Part shown: positions 36,687-45,548 of the stretch, one piece after another | Layout: each line of letters starts with the position of its first letter | Position numbering within the stretch: the stretch's first letter is position 1 | NCBI RefSeq assembly: GCF_024752025.1 | Contig: NZ_JANTPU010000004.1 | Location: 1 to 50,900 of the forward strand | Source of the DNA: Pseudidiomarina sp. CB1 | GTDB taxonomy: Bacteria > Pseudomonadota > Gammaproteobacteria > Enterobacterales > Alteromonadaceae | DNA length: 50,900 nt | Reading direction: 5' to 3' | Position numbers and translations under genes: made by a program | The notes under the pieces: generated by a model | What the model was told of the DNA's origin: nothing | What the model saw: only the letters and a program-made list of their open reading frames with translations | Databases searched by the model: none

Positions 36687-39146
36687 ATGATGAAAACAAC
36701 AACCAAACTGTCGGCACTGAGTTTGGCTCTCGCCTTCTCAATTACCGTACCCAATACGCTTGCAAAAACCTTTGACCCGGATCTTCAAGCATTAATTGCA
36801 GGAGCCCAAGCAGATGTTTTACATCCAGTTATTATTACTTTTGAGCAAACTGATGCGCCTTCTGTAAGTCAGATGGAGGCTCTCGAACGCCTAGGTATCA
36901 ACGGTGTTGCGTTACAGCGATTACCAATGGTGGGTGCCTTAGCTACCGCAGAACAAATCGAAGCGATTTACCAACGAGACGACGTTCGTTCCGTATGGCA
37001 TAACGACCGACTAGAACTTGAGAATGGTGATGCAACCGAACTCACAGGCGTCAAAAAACTGCGTGCGGATAAGACCCTCCGTTCTTCCGGAGTGCCCTAC
37101 TCGGGTCGCGGCGTCGGCGTGGTGGTCAATGACTCAGGTGTTGACGGTACGCACGGCGATCTACTGTATCCACAACACGTGGTGCAAAATGTTTTGGCGC
37201 AAGTCAATTTAAACAGCTTGTCGGGCGTGGCGCCAATTACTTATCAAGAAAATGTCGCGAATACCGATATCGCCGGCGGTCATGGCACGCATGTAGCTGG
37301 GACAATTGCTGGCACTGGCGCCATGAGTAAAGGTGAGCACGCAGGGGTTGCGCCGGGTGCATCGATTATCGGCTATGGTTCAGGCGCGGCGCTGTTCATT
37401 TTGGATACCTTAGGCGGCTTCGACTACGCACTCAACAACCAGTTTATTTACAACATTCGTGTGATCTCAAACTCATTTGGTAACACCGGTGATGTCGGCA
37501 CTGATTTCAACCCAGATGACCCTACCAACGTCGCGACCAAAGCGCTTGCGGACAATGGCATTATCACCGTGTTCTCGGCGGGTAATTCAGGCCCCGGGGA
37601 ATCCACCATTACTGGCAACTTCAAAAAGGCACCATGGGTTATTACTGTCGCGGCCGGTGACAAAGAAGGCAAATTAGCAGACTTTAGCTCGCGCGGTGTC
37701 GATGGCAAGTCAGGCTCAGTGACGATTGATGGCGAAACCTTTACATGGGAAGATCGGCCAACAATCACCGCACCTGGCGTCGATATCATTTCCGCCCGAG
37801 CCTCACTATCAAGCACGGGAACCTTGAGCGCAACACAGGATTCCGAGGAACTGCCGCCGGAACAACTCCCTTACTACACCTTTTCTAGCGGCACCTCCAT
37901 GGCAGCGCCACATGTCTCAGGGATTGTTGCACTGATGCTTGAAGCTAATCCGAATTTGCAATGGCAACAAGTCAAACAAATCCTGCAAGATACCGCCACC
38001 GTTATGCCGGGACGTGATGCTTGGGAAGCTGGCGCTGGCTATGTTAACGCCCATGCAGCAGTAACAGCGGCGCTAGGAAATGCCGATGACTTTGGCGACA
38101 CGGTTAAACTCAATCGTGAATTCAACGCAAACGCATTACTGCGCAATGGTGACAGCTTTACCCGCACCGTCGAATATGTACCTGTTGGCGAGAGTGCGTT
38201 CGAAACCTTTAATGTGCCAGCCTCGGCGACCCTTGTCTTAGCCAATGCACAGATCGAAACTGGCACTGCTTTTGTGCTGGAAGATCCGAATGGCAATCGT
38301 TATGGCTCAGGTATCGGTTTACCGTTGTTGGGGTCATCGGTTGGCGTGAGTGCGCCAGCAGTCGCCGGCACATGGAAAGTCTATGCTCGCGGTATTGGTT
38401 CGGTAAGTGGCCTAACGCTTGACCCACTGGGCGTCACCAATGGTATCGGTATTCCTTCCGCCACCGATGTCGCCATTCGCTTCGTTGAAACTGCAGGTGT
38501 TGAAGGCATCGACGACACTGTCAATCACCCGGCGCGAGCTTTTATTGAGTTGGCGATCAATGAACGTCTGATGGATGCTCGTGCAACAGGATTTGCCGCC
38601 GACGAATGGCTAACTAAAATTGAGCTTGCTGATGCCTTAACGCTGGCAGGCCTAGTACGGCAATCAACCAAAGGGAATCAAGAACAGTTTGTCGATACTC
38701 TTGGCCCGAGTGCTGCATTCGCAAATGCGACCACAGAACGCGATGGCATTCTGCGAGCTGCCTCTGCTGCCCCGTTGCTATTCCCATCATCCGGTTCGCT
38801 ATTTGGCAGTCAAGACGCGGTCGATCGCACAACGGTTGCCTATACGCTCGTCCAAGCCCTCGGCTTAGAATCTGTTGCAACATCCTTTGATCCAGAACAA
38901 CCTATTCAGGTAGCTCGGTTTGACCAAATCATCGAGCTTGAGGATAGCTTAGCGATTCCAGCAGAGCTGCGCGGTTATGTGCAACTGGCTTTAAACATGG
39001 GGTTAGCACAAGTGGAGCTCGAAGTTGAACAAGGCCCATTTGATCTACAACCGAGCCTAAAAGCCTACTTTAATGGCGACCAAAAGGTAACACGAGCGGA
39101 ATTTGCCCGCGATGTAACCCAATTGTTGCCGCGCATCGCAAATTAA
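36687..39146 (+). CDS. Secreted S8 (subtilisin-like) serine protease with SLH-like C-terminal region
   Basis: 819 residues with a Sec signal (LSALSLALAFSITVPNTLAK), an inhibitor I9-like propeptide (about 40-110) and a subtilase domain. The triad is Asp149 (VVVNDSGVDGTHGD), His199 (GGHGTHVAGT) and Ser404 (SSGTSMAAPHVSG), with Asn300 in SAGNSGPG as oxyanion residue. A beta-rich domain follows (about 475-610). The last 200 residues have pieces such as ARAFIELAINERLM and KVTRAEFARDV that resemble S-layer homology repeats. ATG at 36687 follows GAGGA; a second ATG is the next codon. The terminator is at 39163. Confidence 0.92.
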   Translation: MMKTTTKLSALSLALAFSITVPNTLAKTFDPDLQALIAGAQADVLHPVIITFEQTDAPSVSQMEALERLGINGVALQRLPMVGALATAEQIEAIYQRDDVRSVWHNDRLELENGDATELTGVKKLRADKTLRSSGVPYSGRGVGVVVNDSGVDGTHGDLLYPQHVVQNVLAQVNLNSLSGVAPITYQENVANTDIAGGHGTHVAGTIAGTGAMSKGEHAGVAPGASIIGYGSGAALFILDTLGGFDYALNNQFIYNIRVISNSFGNTGDVGTDFNPDDPTNVATKALADNGIITVFSAGNSGPGESTITGNFKKAPWVITVAAGDKEGKLADFSSRGVDGKSGSVTIDGETFTWEDRPTITAPGVDIISARASLSSTGTLSATQDSEELPPEQLPYYTFSSGTSMAAPHVSGIVALMLEANPNLQWQQVKQILQDTATVMPGRDAWEAGAGYVNAHAAVTAALGNADDFGDTVKLNREFNANALLRNGDSFTRTVEYVPVGESAFETFNVPASATLVLANAQIETGTAFVLEDPNGNRYGSGIGLPLLGSSVGVSAPAVAGTWKVYARGIGSVSGLTLDPLGVTNGIGIPSATDVAIRFVETAGVEGIDDTVNHPARAFIELAINERLMDARATGFAADEWLTKIELADALTLAGLVRQSTKGNQEQFVDTLGPSAAFANATTERDGILRAASAAPLLFPSSGSLFGSQDAVDRTTVAYTLVQALGLESVATSFDPEQPIQVARFDQIIELEDSLAIPAELRGYVQLALNMGLAQVELEVEQGPFDLQPSLKAYFNGDQKVTRAEFARDVTQLLPRIAN

Positions 39147-39162
39147 ATCGAGGTTAGTCCCT

Positions 39163-39193
39163 GCCGTCACCCTTGCGGGTGGCGGCTTTTTTT
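39163..39193 (+). terminator. Rho-independent terminator of the S8 protease gene
   Basis: GCCGTCACCC and GGGTGGCGGC form a ten-base-pair stem (one G-U pair) with a four-base loop TTGC, followed by seven T. It lies between the convergent protease and deoD genes. On the minus strand no T-run follows, so deoD would not be terminated as efficiently. Confidence 0.93.
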
Positions 39194-39902
39194 ACTTGTT
39201 ATGAAGCGCGTTCAGAGTGAACTCAAGCATCTTCGCAAAGCCACTTTGCCGTTCGGCACTGGTTAATTGCTGTCCACTAAGAATATGATCGGAAACCGTC
39301 AACACACACAACGCCTGCACCTTGTATTGCGCGGCAATGGCATACAACCCTGCCGCTTCCATTTCTACCGCCAGCACGCCCATGCGCTGTAACTGTTCCA
39401 GTCTCGAATCTGGTGCGTCATAGAAGCTATCGGTCGAAAACACATGCCCGATGGCCACCGTCTGTTTTGCTGCATCGGCATACTTTAAAAATTGATGTGC
39501 AAGGCGCGGGGTTGCACAAGCGGCAAAATCAAACTCGCCAAAACGCTGACGATTCATATTCGAGTCGGTACTCGCATTATTCGCAATAATCACATCATTC
39601 AGCTGTACTTCAGGTTGGATGGCGCCACAGCTACCGACGCGAATAATACGTTTTACCCCATAATGGCGAACAAGCTCGGTCGCATAGATTGCGCAAGAGG
39701 GCATCCCCATGCCGCTGCCCATCACCGATATTCGCTCGCCTTGGTAGGTTCCGGTAAAACCCAGCATGTTACGAACATCGGTAACGCAGGTAACATCGTT
39801 CAAGTAGGTTTCGGCGATGAACTTCGCCCGTAACGGATCGCCTGGGAGTAAACACGTTGGTGCGAATGCGTCGGGCGCCGCGTTGATATGGGGTGTTGGC
39901 AC
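39192..39902 (-). CDS. deoD: Purine nucleoside phosphorylase
   Basis: DeoD cleaves purine (deoxy)nucleosides with phosphate to base and (deoxy)ribose 1-phosphate. The 236-residue hexameric-type enzyme begins MPTPHINA, with phosphate-binding GDPLRAK and IIRVGSCGAI, and VEMEAAGLYAIA near the substrate site. It is the last gene of the deo operon, 18 bases after deoB. Confidence 0.97.
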   Translation of the reverse strand: MPTPHINAAPDAFAPTCLLPGDPLRAKFIAETYLNDVTCVTDVRNMLGFTGTYQGERISVMGSGMGMPSCAIYATELVRHYGVKRIIRVGSCGAIQPEVQLNDVIIANNASTDSNMNRQRFGEFDFAACATPRLAHQFLKYADAAKQTVAIGHVFSTDSFYDAPDSRLEQLQRMGVLAVEMEAAGLYAIAAQYKVQALCVLTVSDHILSGQQLTSAERQSGFAKMLEFTLNALHNK

Positions 39903-39920
39903 GTTGATTCTATCCTGTCA

Positions 39921-41147
39921 CTAAAGTCGTTGAGGGAGCATAGAAATACCATAATCCATCGGCTCAAGCTCCAACAGCTCGGCGATACTTTGACCTATAT
40001 CAGCAAAGCTTTCGCGACGGCCTAAGTTATGCGCCGGAAGATTCTTGCCGTACATCATTATCGGCACATATTCCCGTGTATGGTCGGTGCCCGGCCACGT
40101 CGGATCACAACCGTGATCGGCGCTCATAATCAAGATATCATCTTGTTCCAGCTCCGCGAGAATCTTCGGTAGCAAACGATCAAAGGTCTCCAATGCGCGG
40201 GCATACCCAGCCACATCACGGCGATGTCCATATAAGGTGTCAAAATCAACCAGGTTGGTGAAGATCAAGCTTCGCTCTGGCGCCTGGGTCATCACTTCAA
40301 GCGTCTTCGCCACTAACGCCTCTAAACCATCCTCCTTGTATTTTTGCGTAATGCCTTGGTGGGCGAAGATATCGGCAATTTTGCCAATACTAATAACTTC
40401 ACCGCCCGCAGCTTTGAGTTTATCAAGTACCGTCGGTGCAGGTGGTGGTGTCGCATAGTCACGGCGATTTGCGGTACGCACAAAGCCATTCTCGGCTGAG
40501 CCCTTAAACGGTCTCGCGATGACGCGTCCAATGTTGTAGGGATCGACCAACTTCCGGGCAACTTCACACACTTCGTAAAGGCGTTCCAAGCCAAAAGTAT
40601 CTTCATGACAGGCAATCTGAAAAACCGAATCCGCTGACGTATAAACAATGGGCTTTCCCGTCCGACAATGCTCAGCACCTAAGCGCTCGATGATCTCGGT
40701 ACCCGATGCATGACAATTCCCCAGATAACCTGGCAGCGCTGCTTGCGCCAGCAACTCGTCAAGTAATTCGGGCGGAAACGATGCGTCTTTGTTAGTGAAG
40801 TAACCCCATTCAAATAGCACCGGTACCCCTGCCATTTCCCAATGTCCTGACGGCGTATCTTTTCCCGAAGAGAGCTCTTGTGCCCAACCATAGCGCCCAC
40901 GGCACTGCGGAATAGGGGTAAGACCAGGAGGATAGCTGCCAGTAGCGCCGCGACTAATTTCGGCTAAGCCAAGCACCACTAAGTTCGGTATCTGCAAAGG
41001 CCCCCTGCGCCCTTCGTCGGCTTGGCCTTGCGCACATTGTTCAGCAATGTGACCTAACGTATTCGCCCCTTCATCGCCAAATTTTGCCGCATCGGCGGCG
41101 GCGCCGACACCGAAAGAATCAAGTACGAGGACAATTGCACGCGCCAT
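39921..41147 (-). CDS. deoB: Phosphopentomutase
   Basis: DeoB interconverts (deoxy)ribose 1- and 5-phosphate. The 408-residue manganese enzyme of the alkaline phosphatase superfamily starts [16 protein letters not shown], with the nucleophile region [10 protein letters not shown] and metal ligands in [11 protein letters not shown] and [13 protein letters not shown] at 41147 is preferred to 41150: GGAG is seven bases upstream and E. coli aligns there. Translation is coupled to deoA (TAATGATG). Confidence 0.96.
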   Translation of the reverse strand: MARAIVLVLDSFGVGAAADAAKFGDEGANTLGHIAEQCAQGQADEGRRGPLQIPNLVVLGLAEISRGATGSYPPGLTPIPQCRGRYGWAQELSSGKDTPSGHWEMAGVPVLFEWGYFTNKDASFPPELLDELLAQAALPGYLGNCHASGTEIIERLGAEHCRTGKPIVYTSADSVFQIACHEDTFGLERLYEVCEVARKLVDPYNIGRVIARPFKGSAENGFVRTANRRDYATPPPAPTVLDKLKAAGGEVISIGKIADIFAHQGITQKYKEDGLEALVAKTLEVMTQAPERSLIFTNLVDFDTLYGHRRDVAGYARALETFDRLLPKILAELEQDDILIMSADHGCDPTWPGTDHTREYVPIMMYGKNLPAHNLGRRESFADIGQSIAELLELEPMDYGISMLPQRL

Positions 41148-41149
41148 CA

Positions 41150-42487
41150 TTAGGCTCCAATTCGACGATAAACAGCGGGCGGTAAATCGCTCGCTTCATT
41201 GCTAAATCGAAATGCTTGACGAACTGTTTCTGCAGCCTGTTGCCAGCTGGTCTCGTCAGCAGCATAAATGTGTGCCAACGGCGTCTGTTCGTCAACGTTT
41301 TGCCCTAAGGCAGCGATATGCTCAAGCCCAACACTGTAGTCGAGTTCATCTTCACTGCGCCGACGACCACCGCCTAATGCAACCACAGCTAAGCCAATTT
41401 GGCGTGTTTCAATATGCGTAACCTTATGGCCCGCCGCTAACTGTTCCGCCGTTGCAAATACCGGCCGCGCCACCTTAGCTAGCGGTAGGTGCGTAGCGGC
41501 GTTGTCAAGCAAATCACTAGGGCCGCCTAAAGCCTTCACCATCGCAGCGAATTTTTCCGCAGCTCGACCACTGGCCAAGGCTTTATCAACAGCTTGTTCG
41601 GCGGCTTCTTGCGAACGCGCCAAACCGCCTAGCAACAACATCTCGGCAGCGAGCGCCACCGTGACTTTATGTAACTGTGGCGTACGATGGTCACCACGTA
41701 AATATGCTATCGCCTCACGAACCTCTATGGCATTCCCAGCGGAGTGCGCGAGCACCTGATTCATGTCAGTAATAAGCGCACTGGTGTTGAGACCTGCGCC
41801 TTGCGCTACCGTAACTAAACTCTCCGCCAGTTCCTCTGCGCGTGCCAAGTTAGGCATGATGGCACCGTTACCGCACTTCACATCGAGCACGAGTCCATCA
41901 AGACCTGCTGCCAACTTCTTCGACAAAATAGAAGCCGTTATCAAAGGCACGGATTCAACTGTCGCAGTAACATCTCGCGTAGCATAGAAGCGCTTGTCAG
42001 CCGGAGCCAAACTACCTGTCTGACCGATAATCGCAACGCCCACATCTTTCACGACCTGACGAAATTGGTTATCGCTTGGAAACGGTTGATAGTTCGGGAT
42101 GGCATGCATTTTATCTAACGTACCGCCGGTATGGCCAAGTCCACGTCCCGAAATCATTGGCACATAACCGCCACAGGCGGCAATAATTGGTCCCAGCATA
42201 AGGCTCACGACATCACCAACACCGCCGGTGGAATGCTTATCCAGTACGGGTCCATCAAGATCTAAATCGTGCCAATGTAAGACTTGCCCAGAATCGCGCA
42301 TCGCTTCAGTCAGGCAAACCCGTTCCTGCATACTCATGCCCTGGAAGAAGATCGCCATCGCTAAAGCCGAGATCTGGCTCTCGGCAATCGAGTTGTCACT
42401 CAAACCTTGAACAAAGAAGTCAATTTCGGCGCGAGTTAGTGTGCCTCCGTCGCGCTTTTTGCGAATAATCTCTTGCGGTAAAAACAT
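41150..42487 (-). CDS. deoA: Thymidine phosphorylase
   Basis: DeoA phosphorolyses thymidine. The 445-residue protein starts [17 protein letters not shown], with the conserved [10 protein letters not shown] and [16 protein letters not shown] phosphate and dimer motifs and a long C-terminal domain. It overlaps deoC by one base (TAATG). Confidence 0.97.
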   Translation of the reverse strand: MFLPQEIIRKKRDGGTLTRAEIDFFVQGLSDNSIAESQISALAMAIFFQGMSMQERVCLTEAMRDSGQVLHWHDLDLDGPVLDKHSTGGVGDVVSLMLGPIIAACGGYVPMISGRGLGHTGGTLDKMHAIPNYQPFPSDNQFRQVVKDVGVAIIGQTGSLAPADKRFYATRDVTATVESVPLITASILSKKLAAGLDGLVLDVKCGNGAIMPNLARAEELAESLVTVAQGAGLNTSALITDMNQVLAHSAGNAIEVREAIAYLRGDHRTPQLHKVTVALAAEMLLLGGLARSQEAAEQAVDKALASGRAAEKFAAMVKALGGPSDLLDNAATHLPLAKVARPVFATAEQLAAGHKVTHIETRQIGLAVVALGGGRRRSEDELDYSVGLEHIAALGQNVDEQTPLAHIYAADETSWQQAAETVRQAFRFSNEASDLPPAVYRRIGA

Positions 42488-43263
42488 TAATAGCTCGTCC
42501 CTGCTGATGCTGGACTTTGTCCAGCAAGAATAGCGTGTAAATTGGTTAAAAGGCCGCTCGCACCAAACCGAAAACGCTCTGGCGACAAGAAGCTTGGTCC
42601 CATAATCTGTTCGGCAAGATCAAGGTAGACTGCCGCGTCAGCCGCTGTGCGGACGCCGCCAGCAGCTTTAAATCCGCATTGCGTTCCGCTTTCGTGAATC
42701 GCTTCGAGCATAATTTTTGCGGCTTCAGGAGTGGCATTGACTGCGACTTTACCAGTCGATGTCTTAATAAAATCTGCTCCAGCTTGAATCGCAATTTCGC
42801 TGGCTCGGCGGATGAGTTGTGGCGTTTGTAACTCACCGGTTTCCAAAATTACTTTCAACAGCGCACGCTCTGCACAGGCCTGCTTGCACGCTTGCACCAT
42901 GTCATAGCCAACCTTTTCATCACCGGCAGTGAGGGCTTGGTAAGGGAAAACAACATCAACCTCGTCAGCACCTGCGCCCACAGCTCGCTCTGTTTCGGCC
43001 ACGCCACGAGCAACATCAATACTGCCCATTGGAAAGTTAGTTACCGTGGCAATTTTTACCTGCGTTAAGTTGAGTCGTTCGCACTCATGCTTAGCCCAGA
43101 TCACAAATTCGGGAAACACACACAATGCGGCAGGGCTGCCATACGACGAAGCTGCGCTTATGCACAACTTGGTAATTGCCGCGGGACTGTCAGACTGATT
43201 CAGTGAAGTTAAATCCATCAAGCGCAACGCAAGTTGCGCGACATCTCGTTCGCTTCTGGTCAT
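42487..43263 (-). CDS. deoC: Deoxyribose-phosphate aldolase
   Basis: DeoC splits deoxyribose 5-phosphate into acetaldehyde and glyceraldehyde 3-phosphate, the outlet of deoxynucleoside catabolism. The 258-residue protein has the Schiff-base lysine in [28 protein letters not shown], and the C-terminal GTSY end as in E. coli (catalytic C-terminal Tyr). It overlaps cdd by four bases (ATGA). Confidence 0.97.
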   Translation of the reverse strand: MTRSERDVAQLALRLMDLTSLNQSDSPAAITKLCISAASSYGSPAALCVFPEFVIWAKHECERLNLTQVKIATVTNFPMGSIDVARGVAETERAVGAGADEVDVVFPYQALTAGDEKVGYDMVQACKQACAERALLKVILETGELQTPQLIRRASEIAIQAGADFIKTSTGKVAVNATPEAAKIMLEAIHESGTQCGFKAAGGVRTAADAAVYLDLAEQIMGPSFLSPERFRFGASGLLTNLHAILAGQSPASAGTSY

Positions 43264-43688
43264 AGCGGTTTCCGATAAGCATTCACATCGAATTCGAAGG
43301 CATCAGGGAGTAAATCTTCAATCGCCCACTGCCGCATTTGTCGCTCGCTCGTCGAAACGATCGGCGTACCGGTAGCCAAAAATTCAGCGAGAACTTGTCG
43401 GCACGCACCGCAAGGAGCGTAAGCTTTATCACCAGGGGTGTACACCACTACCGCAGCGATATCACTGGCATCGTAGCCTTGCGCGACAGCACTAAATACA
43501 GCTGTTCGTTCGGCGCAATTAGATAAACCATAAGAGACATTCTCAACATTGCAGCCGCTAATCACTTCCCCACTCTTCATCAACAAAGCAGCACCTACAG
43601 GAAACTGGCTATAAGGCACGTAAGCTTTTTCGCTTGCTTGCTTTGCATGCTGGCGGAGGAATTCCAATTGATGTAGTTCGTTATTCAT
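43260..43688 (-). CDS. cdd: Cytidine deaminase
   Basis: Cdd deaminates (deoxy)cytidine to (deoxy)uridine, feeding the pathway below it. The 142-residue short tetrameric-type enzyme has NVENVSYGLSNCAERTAVF, with the zinc-binding Cys and catalytic Glu, and PCGACRQVL with the other zinc cysteines. It differs from the longer dimeric E. coli enzyme. It heads the operon; in E. coli cdd is located elsewhere. Confidence 0.96.
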   Translation of the reverse strand: MNNELHQLEFLRQHAKQASEKAYVPYSQFPVGAALLMKSGEVISGCNVENVSYGLSNCAERTAVFSAVAQGYDASDIAAVVVYTPGDKAYAPCGACRQVLAEFLATGTPIVSTSERQMRQWAIEDLLPDAFEFDVNAYRKPL

Positions 43689-43701
43689 AATGTTTCTTTC
43701 T

Positions 43702-43718
43702 TGATCTTCGGCCGATCA
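43702..43718. promoter_or_regulatory. Palindromic site upstream of the deo operon
   Basis: TGATC and GATCA are separated by seven bases in the short leader of cdd. It could be an operator for a nucleoside-responsive repressor such as DeoR or CytR, but it matches no consensus that I can cite firmly and may be chance. Confidence 0.3.
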
Positions 43719-43798
43719 GCTTACTCTTTTCGGTTCTCTGTTCCAAGTCAGCGAGATCAATGAAATCGCTAAGGGGTGTTATTTTCGTACTGCAACTA

Positions 43799-43846
43799 TG
43801 GACAAATTCGGCAGCCTAATCTATATTTAAGATAACTCTAAATTAG
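43799..43846 (+). promoter_or_regulatory. Promoter with overlapping inverted repeat before the DUF2892-ArsR operon
   Basis: TGGACA (43799-43804) and TATATT (43822-43827) with a 17-base spacer are each one base off consensus. An inverted repeat with arms CTAAT (43816-43820) and ATTAG (43842-43846) flanks the A/T-rich -10 region. This is a fitting operator for the ArsR-type repressor encoded by the second gene. The operator role is inferred. Confidence 0.65.
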
Positions 43847-43869
43847 CTACAACTTAATAGAGGTGTTTT

Positions 43870-44085
43870 ATGACTGTCGAACGCGCACTAACAGCTTTTG
43901 CTGGTTTCATGGTACTGTTATCGGTCGCATTAACTGTATGGGTACATCCAAACTTTGTTTGGTTGACCGTTTTTATAGGTGCTAACCTTTTTCAGCAGTC
44001 GTTTACTGGTTTTTGTCCAGCAAGCCTTGCGCTACGCAAACTTTTTGGTTTAAAAACAGAACGGGAACTAGCTAGATCGGAATAA
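43870..44085 (+). CDS. DUF2892 small inner-membrane protein (YgaP membrane domain-like)
   Basis: A 71-residue protein of two hydrophobic helices (TAFAGFMVLLSVALTVW and FVWLTVFIGANLFQQ) followed by FTGFCPASLALRKLFG, the DUF2892 signature. In E. coli YgaP this domain follows a rhodanese that handles sulfane sulfur; here the rhodanese part is absent. It lies 15 bases before an ArsR-type regulator, the same pairing as ygaV-ygaP. AGAGG precedes the ATG. Confidence 0.82.
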   Translation: MTVERALTAFAGFMVLLSVALTVWVHPNFVWLTVFIGANLFQQSFTGFCPASLALRKLFGLKTERELARSE

Positions 44086-44100
44086 GAATAGGAATACTGA

Positions 44101-44412
44101 ATGAGTACGCTGACAATCGAAGAAATGCAACAGGAAGAAGCGCAACAAGCTGCTACATTTTTGCGCTCTATTGCCAATGAACATCGCCTGCAAATCCTTT
44201 GTCACCTAGCCAATGGTGAACAGAGCGTGGGTGTGTTGAATCAGCATTTCCCATTGAGCCCGTCAGCGTTCTCGCAGCATTTGGCAGTATTGCGGCAACA
44301 AGGCTTGGTCAAATTTCGTAAAGAAGCGCAAACGATCTATTATTCAATTAATGACGAAGACACCTTGCAATTCATGCGCCTGTTAAAAACTAAATTCTGC
44401 CCAGACTTTTAA
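44101..44412 (+). CDS. ArsR family transcriptional regulator, BigR/YgaV type
   Basis: A 103-residue winged helix repressor (FLRSIANEHRLQILCHLANGE; recognition region LSPSAFSQHLAVLRQQGLV). Cys34 and Cys100 are 66 residues apart, the same spacing as the two redox cysteines of BigR, which form a disulfide or tetrasulfide in response to reactive sulfur species. There is no ELCVCDL metal site. With the DUF2892 gene it probably forms a sulfide or persulfide-responsive operon. Function is inferred from family and context. Confidence 0.82.
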   Translation: MSTLTIEEMQQEEAQQAATFLRSIANEHRLQILCHLANGEQSVGVLNQHFPLSPSAFSQHLAVLRQQGLVKFRKEAQTIYYSINDEDTLQFMRLLKTKFCPDF

Positions 44413-44864
44413 CTTTTTTTCATTTTGTCCGCAACTCGCCAACGCATGACTATTGCATCTTCACGGCCATTTGCCACTGCATAGTAATCGGGCCGTCGAC
44501 CAACTTCGCTAAAGCCTACGCTCAAGTAGAGTGCTTGGGCTGGCTTATTTGATGCTCTGACCTCGAGCCAAATACTTGCGTTGTCTTGCGTTGCCAGTGT
44601 TAACAGATGCTGTATCAGTAAACGACCTATGCCCTGCCCTTGTAAGTCGGGATGCACGGCAATGTTCATCAACGTCAATTCATCACACACCAGATGTGCA
44701 ATATAGAAACCTTGCAGCACTTTTTCCGTGCCCGCAAACCAACCATAGACGCGGTAGTCTGCTTGAAAACAGGATTCGAGCGTGCGCTCTGACCAAGGAA
44801 CAACATGGCTTGCCTGCTCAATCGCCAACATGCGAGGGTCATAATGAGTTAATCGAGTGATCAT
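44409..44864 (-). CDS. rimI: Ribosomal protein S18 alanine N-acetyltransferase
   Basis: RimI acetylates the N-terminal alanine of S18. With ATG at 44864 the GNAT protein has 151 residues. The acetyl-CoA-binding motif VHPDLQGQGIGRLL and the WLEVRASNKPAQALYLSVGF block are typical of RimI. The start overlaps the holD stop (ATGA). E. coli has the same holD-rimI order. The gene is convergent with the regulator gene, sharing four bases. Confidence 0.92.
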   Translation of the reverse strand: MITRLTHYDPRMLAIEQASHVVPWSERTLESCFQADYRVYGWFAGTEKVLQGFYIAHLVCDELTLMNIAVHPDLQGQGIGRLLIQHLLTLATQDNASIWLEVRASNKPAQALYLSVGFSEVGRRPDYYAVANGREDAIVMRWRVADKMKKS

Positions 44865-45241
44865 TGTTCTCGATGAGCAATGTGCCGCCACAGCGCTTTC
44901 TTGTCTGCGGCTGACGGCAGACTCTCCGCAAGCTGCAACACCAACTCTTGTTGCCATTCAGCCACAGCCGAAGGACTCACTTCTGCTGGCCGCTCAGCGC
45001 TGCCCGAGCAGGCTCGAGTAAGGTCACGCAACCAAACAGGCAAGTCGACAGCGAGCGGCTTAGCACTTACGAATAGCCAAGGCCCAGCTTTGTAACAATT
45101 AACGGTTTTCGCGGTAGATTCCGCTGCGACCGCAGGTTGTTCATCATTGCCCTTGCTGCGCCACAAGGTCAATTTAAGTGCGGCAAGCGCTTGCTGTTGT
45201 TGCGTGCTCCAAAGCGGAGGATTCTTGTGATCAATGGTCAT
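44861..45241 (-). CDS. holD: DNA polymerase III psi subunit, HolD-like
   Basis: 126 residues with little overall conservation, as usual for psi, but the C-terminus (ADKKALWRHIAHRE) resembles the E. coli HolD end. The translationally coupled rimI gene downstream gives strong context. Psi links the clamp loader to chi and through it to single-strand binding protein. ATG at 45241 is preferred to 45268. The assignment relies more on position than on sequence. Confidence 0.72.
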   Translation of the reverse strand: MTIDHKNPPLWSTQQQQALAALKLTLWRSKGNDEQPAVAAESTAKTVNCYKAGPWLFVSAKPLAVDLPVWLRDLTRACSGSAERPAEVSPSAVAEWQQELVLQLAESLPSAADKKALWRHIAHREQ

Positions 45242-45316
45242 AGCGACACCGAGTGATAACGCCCACACTAAAATGAAGAAGGTTGTAGCTTAGCGAATTT
45301 GGAGATGACTTAAAAG

Positions 45317-45393
45317 TGGCAGGGGTGGAGGGATTCGAACCCCCAACCGTCGGTTTTGGAGACCGCTGTTCTACCAATTGGAACTACACCCCT
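45317..45393 (-). tRNA. trpT: tRNA-Trp (CCA anticodon)
   Basis: On the minus strand the gene reads AGGGGTG ... CACCCCT with encoded CCA (45319-45317). The anticodon loop CTCCAAA has anticodon CCA, and the T arm GGTTCGAATCC is canonical. It is very similar to E. coli tRNA-Trp, with one extra base in the D loop (77 bases). Confidence 0.97.
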
Positions 45394-45409
45394 GCAAAGT
45401 AGAACCCGA

Positions 45410-45437
45410 ATTATACTGGCCACTTGTGTGCTGGCAA
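45410..45437 (-). promoter_or_regulatory. tRNA-Trp promoter
   Basis: On the minus strand TTGCCA (45437-45432) and TATAAT (45415-45410) are 16 bases apart, followed by a GC-containing discriminator TCGGG. This is a strong promoter expected for a stable RNA gene, about 16 bases upstream of the tRNA 5' end. holD and rimI could also be read from it. Confidence 0.85.
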
Positions 45438-45548
45438 GTGTTTTATAGCTATTTACAGTTCACTTGCGGGTTTTTTCACCGATTTCATGTAATTGCTCTG
45501 ATATACTCATTTTTATGAGCGATTCAATAAGCAAGTAACGGTGGCAAA

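Noticed and set aside
44865-44957. N-terminal extension of rimI
   Set aside because: It would lie entirely inside holD; the ATGA overlap at 44864 and the family alignment give the shorter protein.
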